Positions 12,150-20,608 are shown, counted from the stretch's first letter. The stretch: DNA of 64,000 nt from an uncultured Bacteroidia bacterium (GCA_902799345.1 CADBZW010000004.1:62001-126000); one strand, 5' to 3'. The notes: generated by a model not told the origin, from the letters alone. Made by a program: numbers and translations.

Positions 12150-12601
12150 AGCACTTCTCCAGGTAGTAACAACGGAGCCCCTGTCTGTCCAACCGACGGA
12201 CTCACAGAATAAACGCTGTCGACCACATATTTGGTCATGCCGCGCCACGGCAAGGTGCCGAGGTATTCCTTGTAGTGCAATTCGACCACCTTGCCCGTGC
12301 AACGCTCCAGTTGCTTGGCCACTTTCTCGTCTTTCACAGAAAAATTGAACTCGTTTGACTGGATAGTGTTATTAGAGTTTTTCGAGTTGTAGCCCGCTTG
12401 GATGAGCCTGCCTTCGTATGTCTTGAAGACATAGCCCTTGTAGACGAACAAGTTCAGCTCGCCCGCTTTCACGCCAGTTCCAAAAACAAAAAAGAACTTG
12501 AAAAAAACGAAAGCAGCAGCGGCCAAAACAACGACGATGCTTAACGTGGTAAGGATTTTTCTCCCGATTCCTTTTTTGGGTTTTTCTGAATACTCTTCCA
12601 T
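12146..12601 (-). CDS. Conserved Bacteroidota single-pass membrane protein
   Basis: A 151-residue protein: a short basic cytoplasmic N-terminus, one membrane helix (LTTLSIVVVLAAAAFVFF, residues 18-35), then an extracytoplasmic domain with GELNLFVYKGYVFKTYEG, TIQSNEFNFSV and VVELHYKEYLGTLPWRG. I recognise this pattern as a conserved hypothetical family in Bacteroidales, but know of no function for it. It is the last gene of a compact minus-strand set: 2 bp separate it from nth, which itself overlaps the orphan gene upstream. Membrane anchoring is well supported; function is not. Confidence 0.75.
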   Translation of the reverse strand: MEEYSEKPKKGIGRKILTTLSIVVVLAAAAFVFFKFFFVFGTGVKAGELNLFVYKGYVFKTYEGRLIQAGYNSKNSNNTIQSNEFNFSVKDEKVAKQLERCTGKVVELHYKEYLGTLPWRGMTKYVVDSVYSVSPSVGQTGAPLLLPGEVL

Positions 12602-12603
12602 GG

Positions 12604-13254
12604 TTATTTCTGTTTATTTTGTTTATTCTTGAAATAGTCGCAGATGGCAGTGATGCCACATCCCTCGCATTTCGGCTTGCGGGCCAAACATACGTAGCGC
12701 CCGTGCAAGATAAGCCAATGGTGTGCCTTAGATATCACTGCCTGTGGCAGATGCGCCACAAGGGTCTTTTCTGTCTCCAGCACATTCTTGGAGTTCTTGG
12801 TCAGGCCGATACGGTTAGAGACACGGAAAACGTGTGTGTCCACCGGCATGGCGGGTTGATCGAAAGCAACAGCCATCATCACGTTGGCGGTCTTGCGGCC
12901 TACACCGGGCAGCTTCTGCAAGTCGTCGAGATTGTTCGGAACGATGCCATTGAAGTCGCTCATGAGGGTCTGCGCCATGCCCAACAGGTTTTTGGCCTTG
13001 TTGTTGGGATAGGAAATGCTTTTGATATAGCCGTAAATCTCATCTACCGACGAGTTGGCCATGTCCTGTGCCGTCGGGAAACGCTGGAACAAGGCCGGCG
13101 TGGTCATGTTGACACGCTTGTCGGTACACTGCGCCGAGAGAATCACCGCCACCAAAAGCTGATACGGGTTTTCATAATGCAACTCCGACTCCGCTATAGG
13201 CATGTGCTCCTCGAAATAGGCTACAAAAGCATCGTATTTGTCTTGAGTTTTCAA
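12604..13254 (-). CDS. nth: Endonuclease III (DNA glycosylase/AP lyase)
   Basis: Endonuclease III removes oxidised pyrimidines and cleaves at the abasic site in base-excision repair. At 216 residues it is of normal size. The helix-hairpin-helix LPGVGRKTANVM carries catalytic lysine K121, and PVDTHVFRVSNR provides catalytic aspartate D139. The [4Fe-4S] ligands C189, C196, C199 and C205 have the classical C-x6-C-x2-C-x5-C spacing. Its start overlaps the stop of the upstream orphan gene by four bases, so translation is probably coupled. Confidence 0.97.
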   Translation of the reverse strand: MKTQDKYDAFVAYFEEHMPIAESELHYENPYQLLVAVILSAQCTDKRVNMTTPALFQRFPTAQDMANSSVDEIYGYIKSISYPNNKAKNLLGMAQTLMSDFNGIVPNNLDDLQKLPGVGRKTANVMMAVAFDQPAMPVDTHVFRVSNRIGLTKNSKNVLETEKTLVAHLPQAVISKAHHWLILHGRYVCLARKPKCEGCGITAICDYFKNKQNKQK

Positions 13255-13703
13255 ATGATGTCTCCTTGTTCGTCAACGAGGACGCCCCAACTGACAGCGG
13301 ATATCTTGTCGCCCTCAAAGAAAAAGTCAACCATGGCATCCTCGAAGGAGACACGCAGCTCACCGTCCTCGACCTCTTCTTCAAGTTCCTTGAAGCCATT
13401 GTCTTTCATCAGCTTGACGACTTCGTCTTTGTTGAGTTCGAATACTTGCTTGCCATAAAGCGTGGCCGCCTCGTTCTCCGTCTCGAAGCAGGCCACCACC
13501 GACTTGGTTACACCCTCGAAATAAATATTGGTCTCGAGTTCGTCATATTCATAATAGATGGAGCGGTTGCCCGTTTCCTCCATGTCGCTCAGCTCTTCGT
13601 AAAAATCGGGCATACCCAATTTCTTGACGGCATCGTCAAGAGTCATTCCGAAAGGTATTTCGCCGTAGCCTTTCAACGGCATAATGGTAAAGTCTTTCAT
13701 CAT
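13251..13703 (-). CDS. Hypothetical acidic protein upstream of nth
   Basis: A 150-residue acidic, soluble protein without signal peptide or membrane segment. I do not recognise the family. It opens with PLKGYGEIPFGMTLDDAVKKLG, a pattern seen in small proteins that look for SmpA/OmlA-like or SMI1-like folds, and ends with FEGDKISAVSWGVLVDEQGDII. It starts the nth operon and overlaps nth by four bases. A weak promoter box (TATCTTAG on the minus strand, 13722-13729) lies upstream. No role in DNA repair can be claimed from position alone. Confidence 0.65.
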   Translation of the reverse strand: MMKDFTIMPLKGYGEIPFGMTLDDAVKKLGMPDFYEELSDMEETGNRSIYYEYDELETNIYFEGVTKSVVACFETENEAATLYGKQVFELNKDEVVKLMKDNGFKELEEEVEDGELRVSFEDAMVDFFFEGDKISAVSWGVLVDEQGDII

Positions 13704-13772
13704 AATTATGTTGATTCGGCGGCTAAGATAGGGATTTTCCCAAAGCGCCCGCCATTTTTCAAGAAATTTTCC

Positions 13773-14996
13773 TCATTCGAAACGTATCGACTTGGTGGGA
13801 CTGATGCGATTGATGACCGAAGTCGGGATGAGCAGCATCAACACCCATAGCAAGAAGGTGCCCAAGTTGATGAGTGCCACAGTGCTGAGATGCAATTCGA
13901 TAGGCACGGCTGAGAGATAATAGGTTTCCGCATTCAGCTTGATGAAACCAGTGTATTGCTGCAAGAGGCAGAAGCCTAAACCGATGACGTTGCCAATCAC
14001 CATGCCGATGAGCAAGATGCGCAACGAACGGCGCAGAAACACCTCACGGACGAACTTGTTGCTGGCCCCCATGGCTTTCAGCAGACCGATGGTCGATGTA
14101 CGTTCGATGATGATAATCAGCAACATACTGATGACCGTGATGCCGGCCACAAGGAGCATCAAGGCCATGATGAGCCACACGTTGGTGTCGAGCAAATCGA
14201 GCCAGTCGAAGATCTGGGGATTGCTTTCGCGGGCGGTATAGGAAGCCAAATTTGAGGGCAAGGAATAATACAATTTGTCGTTGAATTGGTTGACGTCGCC
14301 ATCAGCCTCCAAAGCGATTTCCAGTAGACCGGCTTCATTATCTTCCCAACCGTTCAGCCTTCGAATCTGGTTGAGGTCGGCAAAGACGAAACGCTCGTCG
14401 AACTCATAGAGACCAGTCTCAAAGATGCCCGTCACCGTGAACTTTCTGCCTCGTGCCTGCTGGTCCTTGTCGATGAACCACACACGGACGTCATCGCCTA
14501 CATTGAGGAGCATCTTATTGGCAATCACCTTGGAGACCAGGACTTCCGTCGAACGCTCTCCTGCCTTGTATTGTGGCGTTTGGCCATCGATGAGGCATTG
14601 GCCGAAATACGTCCAGTCATAGCTTTCGTCTACGCCCTTTAGCACCACGCCTTGTATCTCATCGTCGGTCTTGATCATGCCCGCCTTGTTGGCCACCATC
14701 TGATAATGGCGGATGCCTTCGATGGAATTCAGCCGACTGATGAGCAGCGAATCCAAAACAAATGGCGTCTCCTCCACCGACTCGTTCTTGTCCAAGGCCT
14801 GCACATGGATTGGAGCCACAAAACCGATCACCTTATCACGAATCTGGTTCTTGAAGCCCACCACGACCGCCCAGGCGATAAGCATCACGATGATAGCCAA
14901 AGCAACACTGGAGACGGCCAAACGCATCACCGTTGAGGAAAGATTTTCCTTCGAAAGCGAAAAAATTCGGTCTGCTATGAATTTTGGGCCCGACAT
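13773..14996 (-). CDS. FtsX-like ABC permease of the LolC/LolE type
   Basis: About 407 residues with the LolC/E layout: a cytoplasmic N-terminus (MSGPKFIADRIFSLSKENLSS, split here as it is the family hallmark), a first membrane helix near residues 30-50, a large periplasmic domain to about residue 270, and three further helices (MLLVAGITVISMLLIIII; LIGMVIGNVIGLGFCLLQQ; LINLGTFLLWVLMLL). Such permeases work with a LolD-type ATPase, either in lipoprotein release or in envelope regulation. A longer frame from 15107 is rejected because a promoter box lies at 15020-15027, inside it. The nearest ATPase gene is at 9364. Confidence 0.85.
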   Translation of the reverse strand: MSGPKFIADRIFSLSKENLSSTVMRLAVSSVALAIIVMLIAWAVVVGFKNQIRDKVIGFVAPIHVQALDKNESVEETPFVLDSLLISRLNSIEGIRHYQMVANKAGMIKTDDEIQGVVLKGVDESYDWTYFGQCLIDGQTPQYKAGERSTEVLVSKVIANKMLLNVGDDVRVWFIDKDQQARGRKFTVTGIFETGLYEFDERFVFADLNQIRRLNGWEDNEAGLLEIALEADGDVNQFNDKLYYSLPSNLASYTARESNPQIFDWLDLLDTNVWLIMALMLLVAGITVISMLLIIIIERTSTIGLLKAMGASNKFVREVFLRRSLRILLIGMVIGNVIGLGFCLLQQYTGFIKLNAETYYLSAVPIELHLSTVALINLGTFLLWVLMLLIPTSVINRISPTKSIRFE

Positions 14997-15011
14997 TTGC
15001 AGTATTTTCAA

Positions 15012-15027
15012 TAATTTTGCAAAAGTA
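15012..15027. promoter_or_regulatory. Abutting divergent -7 boxes (permease and namZ)
   Basis: TAATTTTG on the plus strand (15012-15019, for namZ) directly abuts CAAAAGTA, which is TACTTTTG on the minus strand (15020-15027, for the permease). The two polymerase footprints must overlap. Confidence 0.6.
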
Positions 15028-15041
15028 AAAAATAAACCGAA

Positions 15042-16244
15042 ATGAAACGACAATTCTTTGCCATAGCCTTCTTCTGCCTCGCCTTCTTCACGACGGCCCA
15101 TGCCCAAATCTTCAAAACCGACGACGAGCCTGCCTTAGTGCTCATCGGCAAGGCACATTACGTCTCCGCCGCCATGCAAACCAATGACTATCTGCCGCTT
15201 ATCCAAGGCAAACACGTTGGCGTCGTAGGCAACCAGACCAGCATCGTCGGAGAGACGCATTTGGTGGACACCTTGCTTTCGTTGGGCATCGACGTGCGCA
15301 AGATTTTCACGCCCGAACACGGCTTCCGTGGCACAGCCGATGCCGGAGCCAAGGTGAGCAGCGGCAAAGACGAGAAAACAGGCTTGCCCATCATCTCGCT
15401 CTACGGCAAAAACAAGAAACCCACACCTGAGATGCTGACAGGCATCGACATCATCCTCTTTGATTTACAAGACGTCGGCGTGCGTTTCTATACCTATATC
15501 TCCACGATGAGTTACGTCATGGAGGCCGCTGCCGAAAACGACCTTCCCGTCATCGTCCTCGACCGACCTAATCCCAATGGCTTCTTCGTTGACGGTCCTG
15601 TGCTGAAGTCCGAAAACGCATCATTTGTTGGAATGCATCAGGTGCCCGTCGTTTACGGGATGACCATTGGAGAATATGCCAAGATGGTGAATGGCGAAGG
15701 CTGGCTGAAGAACGGCGTCACCTGCGACCTCACGGTGATACCTATTAAAAAATACAAACGCAACGCCATCTACGAGTTGCCCGTGAAGCCTTCACCCAAC
15801 CTGCCCAACTGGGAATCGGTGTACCTCTATCCTACTCTGTGCTTCTTCGAGGGCAGCATCGTCAGCGTGGGGCGCGGCACCGAGACACCTTTCCAAATCT
15901 ATGGCCACCCCAACATGCGCGGCAGCTACACATTCACGCCCAAAAGCACCAATGGCGCCTCAAAGCCTTTGCTGGAAGGCCAGCGTTGCCGTGGCGAGAA
16001 TTTGGTCGAGTTTGCACACAATTACGCGCTCAACGCCAACCAACTTCAATTGGAATGGATTATAAAGGCCTACCAGCAACTAAAAGACAAAGGCTTCTTT
16101 ACCAATTATTTCCGTCTGCTTTCGGGCGACAAGCAGTTGCGATGCGACATTGAAAAAGGGAAAAATGCCGACGAGATTCGCACTACGTGGAAAGACGATT
16201 TAAAGGCGTTCGAGGCGATTCGCGCAAAGTATCTGATGTATTAA
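15042..16244 (+). CDS. namZ: NamZ-type exo-beta-N-acetylmuramidase (DUF1343), secreted
   Basis: A 400-residue DUF1343 protein with a signal peptide (cleavage near AHAQ, residue 22). Family motifs are clear: VVGNQTSIVGETH, IFTPEHGFRGTADAG, DIILFDLQDVGVRFYTYIS and VLDRPNPNG. The characterised member NamZ of Bacillus subtilis releases terminal MurNAc from peptidoglycan fragments, so this protein probably recycles or digests cell-wall material in the periplasm. The gene has its own -7 box 23 bp upstream of the ATG and is divergent from the permease gene. It ends 4 bp from the convergent HD-hydrolase gene. Confidence 0.9.
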   Translation: MKRQFFAIAFFCLAFFTTAHAQIFKTDDEPALVLIGKAHYVSAAMQTNDYLPLIQGKHVGVVGNQTSIVGETHLVDTLLSLGIDVRKIFTPEHGFRGTADAGAKVSSGKDEKTGLPIISLYGKNKKPTPEMLTGIDIILFDLQDVGVRFYTYISTMSYVMEAAAENDLPVIVLDRPNPNGFFVDGPVLKSENASFVGMHQVPVVYGMTIGEYAKMVNGEGWLKNGVTCDLTVIPIKKYKRNAIYELPVKPSPNLPNWESVYLYPTLCFFEGSIVSVGRGTETPFQIYGHPNMRGSYTFTPKSTNGASKPLLEGQRCRGENLVEFAHNYALNANQLQLEWIIKAYQQLKDKGFFTNYFRLLSGDKQLRCDIEKGKNADEIRTTWKDDLKAFEAIRAKYLMY

Positions 16245-16248
16245 GCGA

Positions 16249-16812
16249 CTATCCAAAAGTCAGTTCGAGGAGCCATGCAAACTCCTTGTAAACCAACGTT
16301 CCAGAAAGGTCGTGCAAGGCCTCGCCTATGGAACGATAGTACCATTCGATATCAGCTTTTCCATTGGGCGCATGGAACAATTTCCAGGTTGCGTCGCCAT
16401 ACAAGCGACAGTCGCGCGTGATGCCCCGCAAGTTGGATAGCTTGTCGCCGATGGCCACCACCTTGCAGTCGTATGATGCCGATGCCAGTTGCTCCACTTG
16501 GATGGTTCGCTTCTCCCTCCATGTGAGATGCTCTGACGCTGGTGCCGTCTCATGCTCAACGAGTGTCGCCACCCTGTCGCCAAACCGTTCACGAATCTCT
16601 TCGATGGTGACATCTGTGTCCTCAACGGTGTCGTGCAAAATGGCTGCAGCCAACATTTCTTGGTCGTTGGTAATGGTGGCCACAATACTGGCTGCCTCCA
16701 TGGGGTGAATGATATAGGGATAGCCTTTGCCACGGCGTTCGGTATTATGATGGGCATCGATGGCAAACTTGGCTGCTTTATCGAAAAGACTGGTTTCAGA
16801 GGGGTTGTTCAT
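16249..16812 (-). CDS. HD-domain alarmone hydrolase (MESH1/SpoT-hydrolase-like)
   Basis: A 187-residue single-domain metal hydrolase resembling the (p)ppGpp hydrolase domain of SpoT and stand-alone small alarmone hydrolases. The metal ligands are visible: H36 in YIIHPMEAA, H60-D61 in AILHDTVEDTD (with the conserved ED pair at 64-65) and the aspartate of IGDKLSNLRG. In this family the 3'-pyrophosphate of ppGpp is removed. It follows a ppGpp synthetase-like gene by 47 bp at the end of the partner-switching operon, which strongly suggests a matched synthesis/degradation pair. A nucleotide other than ppGpp is possible, since some relatives use NADPH. Confidence 0.82.
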   Translation of the reverse strand: MNNPSETSLFDKAAKFAIDAHHNTERRGKGYPYIIHPMEAASIVATITNDQEMLAAAILHDTVEDTDVTIEEIRERFGDRVATLVEHETAPASEHLTWREKRTIQVEQLASASYDCKVVAIGDKLSNLRGITRDCRLYGDATWKLFHAPNGKADIEWYYRSIGEALHDLSGTLVYKEFAWLLELTFG

Positions 16813-16859
16813 GGGGTATGTGTCTTATTATGTATTATTTGGTTGGGTTCGCAAGACGG

Positions 16860-17945
16860 TCACACCAAATTAATTTTCTTGGCTTGCTCAATGAGACGTT
16901 GGGCGCGTTGGACGTTGTAGTCGTTTTCGCCATTTAACGCAGCAAAAAGACGAACCAACCCACCTTCACCAAACCCTTGCTTGAGGATGGCAACAATGCA
17001 GATGTTTTGCAACGCCACCGACGAAGCCACGATGTCTAAGCCCGTACCCGCCAACTGAATGAGTGCCAATTGATAAGCGCCGTCAGTATATTCCTTCCGA
17101 ATCCGTTCGATATCTCCAATGGTCCTCATACCCATGTGAAGCAGCACCTGATAGTAAGGATCTAAGCTGTCTTCGTAGATTTCGGCCTGGTTGATACCTG
17201 CTATTTTCTCCGTTAAACTCTTGAAAGGCTTCAACTCAATATAGCTACGGAAGGTATCGCCATTGAGGGGTACCTCATTAAAGTTGCCGCTTGCCACCAA
17301 CGATTGCACATTGCGCCGATAGTTGTTGATTTCCTTGCGGATGCGACTGAATTGCTCATCGGCGAGTTCGAGCATACCCGCCAAGCGATTCATATTGCGT
17401 TGATACTCTTTAGGAATTTCGACATCACTCTTGTAGCCCATATCATGGTACATGTTGGCCCACATGTGTTGGAGCATACTACGCATCTGCAATTCGAAAC
17501 GGATTTGGTTCAGTTGGGGCATGTCAGGGTCGTGATACGTAGCTTCGGGTATGCGGCAGATATAATGCAGCGACATATAGCCGAAACGGTCGATTTCGAG
17601 CATCTTGCGCTTGTCGACCGAATTGTCCCAGTCAATTTCGAACATTTTTTCAACCAATGCCGAAATAACATCCACTTCATCACTGAAAAAAGTGATGACC
17701 CGCATGCCAACAATATCAGTTATATCATTGATAGTTTTGTATTTATATCCCTTCAATTCCAACTTGTTCGTCAGGCTGTCTTCCGTTTTTATACGCGACT
17801 CAAGCCCGGCAATACGAAGATGGTTTTCATTCAAGCATTGGCGCAACCGCTCGAGCACGATGGACAACAATTTCTCATACACTGGAAGATTCTCGCGATA
17901 CTCGTCGAGTATCATTTCACTATGCAGATCGAGTTTCATTGACAT
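16860..17945 (-). CDS. RelA/SpoT-domain (p)ppGpp synthetase with extra helical C-terminus
   Basis: A 361-residue protein. The RelA/SpoT synthetase fold spans about residues 45-175: RIKTEDSLTNKLELKGY, DIVGMRVITFF (D77), GYMSLHYICR (Y123, H127) and FELQMRSMLQHMWANMYHDMGYK (split motif; E151 is the expected catalytic glutamate). These residues suggest it can make ppGpp/pppGpp. About 185 further residues form an all-helical domain I do not recognise; there is no HD, TGS or ACT domain, so it is a small-alarmone-synthetase type with an unusual tail. Its ATG shares one base with the STAS stop, so it is translationally coupled to the partner-switching genes. Confidence 0.88.
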   Translation of the reverse strand: MSMKLDLHSEMILDEYRENLPVYEKLLSIVLERLRQCLNENHLRIAGLESRIKTEDSLTNKLELKGYKYKTINDITDIVGMRVITFFSDEVDVISALVEKMFEIDWDNSVDKRKMLEIDRFGYMSLHYICRIPEATYHDPDMPQLNQIRFELQMRSMLQHMWANMYHDMGYKSDVEIPKEYQRNMNRLAGMLELADEQFSRIRKEINNYRRNVQSLVASGNFNEVPLNGDTFRSYIELKPFKSLTEKIAGINQAEIYEDSLDPYYQVLLHMGMRTIGDIERIRKEYTDGAYQLALIQLAGTGLDIVASSVALQNICIVAILKQGFGEGGLVRLFAALNGENDYNVQRAQRLIEQAKKINLV

Positions 17946-18247
17946 CAGAGAATGGTGATGATGTTCGAGAAACCGGTGATGTCGAAGACCTCCTTCACGC
18001 GCGAATCCATATTGCGCATCACCATTGTGCCATGATGAGCCATGACACTTTTTTGCAACAGCAGGAACACCCGTAAGCCTTGCGACGAGGTGTAGGTCAT
18101 GCCAGAACAGTCGATGTCGATGTTGGGGCGTTCGTCATCCATCAACGGAGCGATGTCATGCTGAAACTGGTCGGCATTGGTGGTGTCGATGCGCCCTTCG
18201 AGGGTCACGAGCGTCTTTTCGTTTTGCTTGTTTATTGTGACTTTCAT
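17945..18247 (-). CDS. STAS-domain protein, anti-sigma-factor-antagonist type
   Basis: A 100-residue protein that is a single STAS domain of the RsbV/SpoIIAA type: beta strand KTLVTLEGRIDTTNADQF, then IDIDCSGMTYTSSQGLRVFLLL. Serine 54 or 55 in the TSSQGLR turn is the expected phosphorylation site. In partner switching the unphosphorylated form binds the RsbW-like kinase and releases the kinase's other partner. It overlaps the kinase gene by four bases upstream and the RelA/SpoT gene by one base downstream. No SigB-type sigma factor is visible nearby, so the final target is open. Confidence 0.9.
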   Translation of the reverse strand: MKVTINKQNEKTLVTLEGRIDTTNADQFQHDIAPLMDDERPNIDIDCSGMTYTSSQGLRVFLLLQKSVMAHHGTMVMRNMDSRVKEVFDITGFSNIITIL

Positions 18248-18663
18248 TTCTTCAAATCTTTCACTATTTTTCTCATTATCAATACATTGTTACCATCCTC
18301 ATAATGGTATTCTATGCTGTCCATCATCTTTTTGCAGAGGTAGATGCCGAGGCCACCCACTTGGCGTTGGTCGGCAGAAAGTTTCACGTCAGGGTCGGCC
18401 TTTTCCAAAGGGTTGAAGGGTACGCCTGCATCGCGCAGTTCGATGGTCAACACCAGCGACTCGTGGTCGAGGCTCGTGCCAGCCTCAAGCCATCCGATGC
18501 CGCCTTCGTAGGCGTAGTGCACCACATTCTCGACGGCCTCCTCGACAGAAAGTTCAATCTTGAAGCGCAGGTCGAGGTCGTTGGGCATGTCGGGCGAGGC
18601 CATCAGGAAGGCGATGATCTCGCTTGACTTGTCGGTGATGGGGTTGAATCTCTTTTTTATCAT
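18244..18663 (-). CDS. RsbW/SpoIIAB-type anti-sigma serine kinase (HATPase_c)
   Basis: A 139-residue GHKL ATPase of the anti-sigma kinase type. The N box EEAVENVVHYAY carries the Mg-binding N46, the G1 box is ELRDAGVPFNP (D78) and the G2 box QVGGLGIYLCKKM. Such kinases bind a target protein (classically a sigma factor) and phosphorylate a STAS antagonist when ATP is available. It lies between the phosphatase gene (1-bp gap) and the STAS gene (4-bp overlap), the canonical set. Whether its target is a sigma factor, the RelA/SpoT protein in the same operon or something else cannot be told from sequence. Confidence 0.9.
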   Translation of the reverse strand: MIKKRFNPITDKSSEIIAFLMASPDMPNDLDLRFKIELSVEEAVENVVHYAYEGGIGWLEAGTSLDHESLVLTIELRDAGVPFNPLEKADPDVKLSADQRQVGGLGIYLCKKMMDSIEYHYEDGNNVLIMRKIVKDLKK

Positions 18664-18664
18664 G

Positions 18665-19666
18665 TCAAATATAAATGCTCATTATGGTTATGTCGTCATT
18701 TTGTGGATTGTCGTCGGCAAAATCGCGGACGGAATGGTAGAGGCTTTCAACGACAGCTTGCTCTGATAGAGACGTTTCATGGCTTCTCTCTACCACGTTT
18801 GGTGCCCAAGCCAAAAGCCTTTCGTCGCCATATTGGCTCAGGTCTTTCCTTTCGGCTTCGGTAACGCCATCGGTATAGGCGATAACACGCGTACCTTGTT
18901 CAAAATCAATCCGTTCAGCTTCAAAACTAAAATTCTCGAATAGACCGATGGCAATATTAGGCTTGCATTTGAGCATGTAAGGTTCTCCATCGGGCGGCAT
19001 GACGAGGATGGGGTCATGACCGGCGTTGCAATACTCCATGTGGCCGGTCTTGAGGTCGATGCGAGCCACAAACATCGTCACGAACATGCCCGCCTTGTTG
19101 GAGTTGCTGAACGTGTCGTTGATGCGACGCATCGAAACGTCCAAAGGCAGGCCTTCGTTCACCACAAAGCGCAGCAACACCCTCGTGATGGCCATGAGCA
19201 ACGAGGCTGCCACGCCTTTGCCCGACACGTCGCCAATGGCGAAATAGAAATAGTCGCCTTGCTGCTCGAAGTCGTAGAAGTCGCCACCGACGGCCTTGGC
19301 CGGGTTGATGAAGGCATGGCAGAACGGTGGAAAATCGGTGCGCAGCATCCCACGCTGAATGTCGCGTGCCAAGGTCAGATCCGACTCCATACGTTCCTTG
19401 GCTTCCGTGGTTTTCCTCAGCTCCTCACCGTAACGAATCGTACGACGGATGACACCATGACTGAAGAAATACAGCACAAGGAAACTGATTAATCCGATGA
19501 TAATCAAATAAATCAACAATTCAGGAGCCTCTCGCCACCAATCTATTGGATGGATGGAACCATCAGTGATGACGAGGGCAGTCACAATCTGAGCCAAAAG
19601 CGAAACGACCACCACGATGCCCATAATCCGCCAGCTCAACCGATCAGAGAATGTTTTACCGTTCAT
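18665..19666 (-). CDS. Membrane-anchored SpoIIE/RsbU-type protein phosphatase
   Basis: A 333-residue protein with two membrane helices (about residues 14-35 and 50-70), a short linker coiled coil and a PPM-type (PP2C-like) serine phosphatase domain. Metal-binding motifs are intact: VGGDFYDF (D129), GDVSGKGVAASL (D146), AYTDGVTEA and the final NDDITIMS. The role expected is to dephosphorylate the STAS protein encoded two genes downstream. The short loop between the helices (about 15 residues) leaves little room for a ligand sensor, so input may come through the membrane or a partner. The ATG at 19666 is chosen because a promoter box at 19687-19694 excludes the longer frame. Confidence 0.9.
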   Translation of the reverse strand: MNGKTFSDRLSWRIMGIVVVVSLLAQIVTALVITDGSIHPIDWWREAPELLIYLIIIGLISFLVLYFFSHGVIRRTIRYGEELRKTTEAKERMESDLTLARDIQRGMLRTDFPPFCHAFINPAKAVGGDFYDFEQQGDYFYFAIGDVSGKGVAASLLMAITRVLLRFVVNEGLPLDVSMRRINDTFSNSNKAGMFVTMFVARIDLKTGHMEYCNAGHDPILVMPPDGEPYMLKCKPNIAIGLFENFSFEAERIDFEQGTRVIAYTDGVTEAERKDLSQYGDERLLAWAPNVVERSHETSLSEQAVVESLYHSVRDFADDNPQNDDITIMSIYI

Positions 19667-19686
19667 TGTTGCATTGAATTGAGATG

Positions 19687-19718
19687 CAAATTTACAACAA
19701 TTTGCGAAAAACACGCAA
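19687..19718 (-). promoter_or_regulatory. Promoter of the partner-switching/alarmone operon
   Basis: On the minus strand TTG (19716-19718), 21 bp, then TAAATTTG (19687-19694), about 20 bp before the phosphatase ATG. No other clear promoter was seen within the five genes. Confidence 0.55.
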
Positions 19719-19733
19719 TTTGGAACTTTTTTC

Positions 19734-19741
19734 TAAATTTG
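19734..19741 (+). promoter_or_regulatory. -7 box for the TIGR02172-like kinase gene
   Basis: TAAATTTG matches TAnnTTTG, 21 bp before the ATG at 19763; divergent from the operon promoter above. Confidence 0.5.
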
Positions 19742-19762
19742 CATTGAAAAAAAAAGACAACT

Positions 19763-20596
19763 ATGGATGCTATCAAAATCTCTTTGGACGACTTCGTACA
19801 CACTGGCGGAGGCTTCAACGGCGAGAGCTACGACCACAAGACCGACCCAACGATAATGCTCAAGCTCTATTTTCCAGGCAAGGTTCAACAGCCTTTGGAC
19901 GAGATGCTACTGGCCCGTAAAGTGTACGACATGGGCATCCCCTCTCCCGAGCCAGGTGAATATGTGGTGACCGAAGACGGCCGCTATGGCATCCTCTTCC
20001 ATCGCATCCCGGGCAAGGTATCGTATTCGCGCGCCACGGGCGACCATCCCGAAAACGTACAACAATATGCCGAAGAGTTTGCGGAGATGTGCCAGCAACT
20101 GCATGCCACCCACGTCGACACCACCCAGTTCGAGAACGTGAAAGACCGCTATCATAGGCTATTGGCCGAAAACCCATACTTTACGGCAGACGAGAAAGCC
20201 AAACTTGGCCGCTTCATCGACAGCGTTCCCGATGCCGATACTGCCATCCATGGCGACCTCCAATACTCGAACGTTGTTTTCACCGACAGCGGGCGCTTCT
20301 TTATCGACCTCGGTGACTTCTGCTACGGCAACCCGCTTTTCGACTTGGGGATGGTTTACCTGAGTTCTAACCTCAGTGAGGAATCCTTCATAAAAGACAC
20401 CTTCCACATGGACAAGGCGACGTCTGTCAGATTCTGGCAAGCCTTTGCCATTGCTTATTTCAGCGACGGACGCTCCATCAAGGACATCGAAGAGGAAATC
20501 CTGCCTTTTGCCGGACTTAAGACCCTCATTGTCGAACGCGACACAAAATGTCCTATGCCACAATTCCGTGTGGCACTAAAAGGAATCTTGCAATAA
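19763..20596 (+). CDS. Aminoglycoside-phosphotransferase-like kinase (TIGR02172-like)
   Basis: A 277-residue protein kinase-like-fold enzyme of the APH superfamily, closest in my reading to the TIGR02172 group. Visible are a glycine-rich start (TGGGFNGESYD), an ATP-binding lysine in IMLKLYFPGK, the catalytic loop AIHGDLQYSNVVF and the metal-binding FIDLGDF. The natural substrate of this group is unknown to me; antibiotic resistance should not be assumed. It is a single gene, followed by a palindromic repeat and then the convergent aminotransferase gene. Length is normal. Confidence 0.8.
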   Translation: MDAIKISLDDFVHTGGGFNGESYDHKTDPTIMLKLYFPGKVQQPLDEMLLARKVYDMGIPSPEPGEYVVTEDGRYGILFHRIPGKVSYSRATGDHPENVQQYAEEFAEMCQQLHATHVDTTQFENVKDRYHRLLAENPYFTADEKAKLGRFIDSVPDADTAIHGDLQYSNVVFTDSGRFFIDLGDFCYGNPLFDLGMVYLSSNLSEESFIKDTFHMDKATSVRFWQAFAIAYFSDGRSIKDIEEEILPFAGLKTLIVERDTKCPMPQFRVALKGILQ

Positions 20597-20608
20597 CGGG
20601 AAAAAAAT

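Noticed and set aside
19763..20596. Aminoglycoside resistance gene.
   Set aside because: Only the fold is shared; it resembles the TIGR02172 group, has no mobile-element context and its substrate is unknown.
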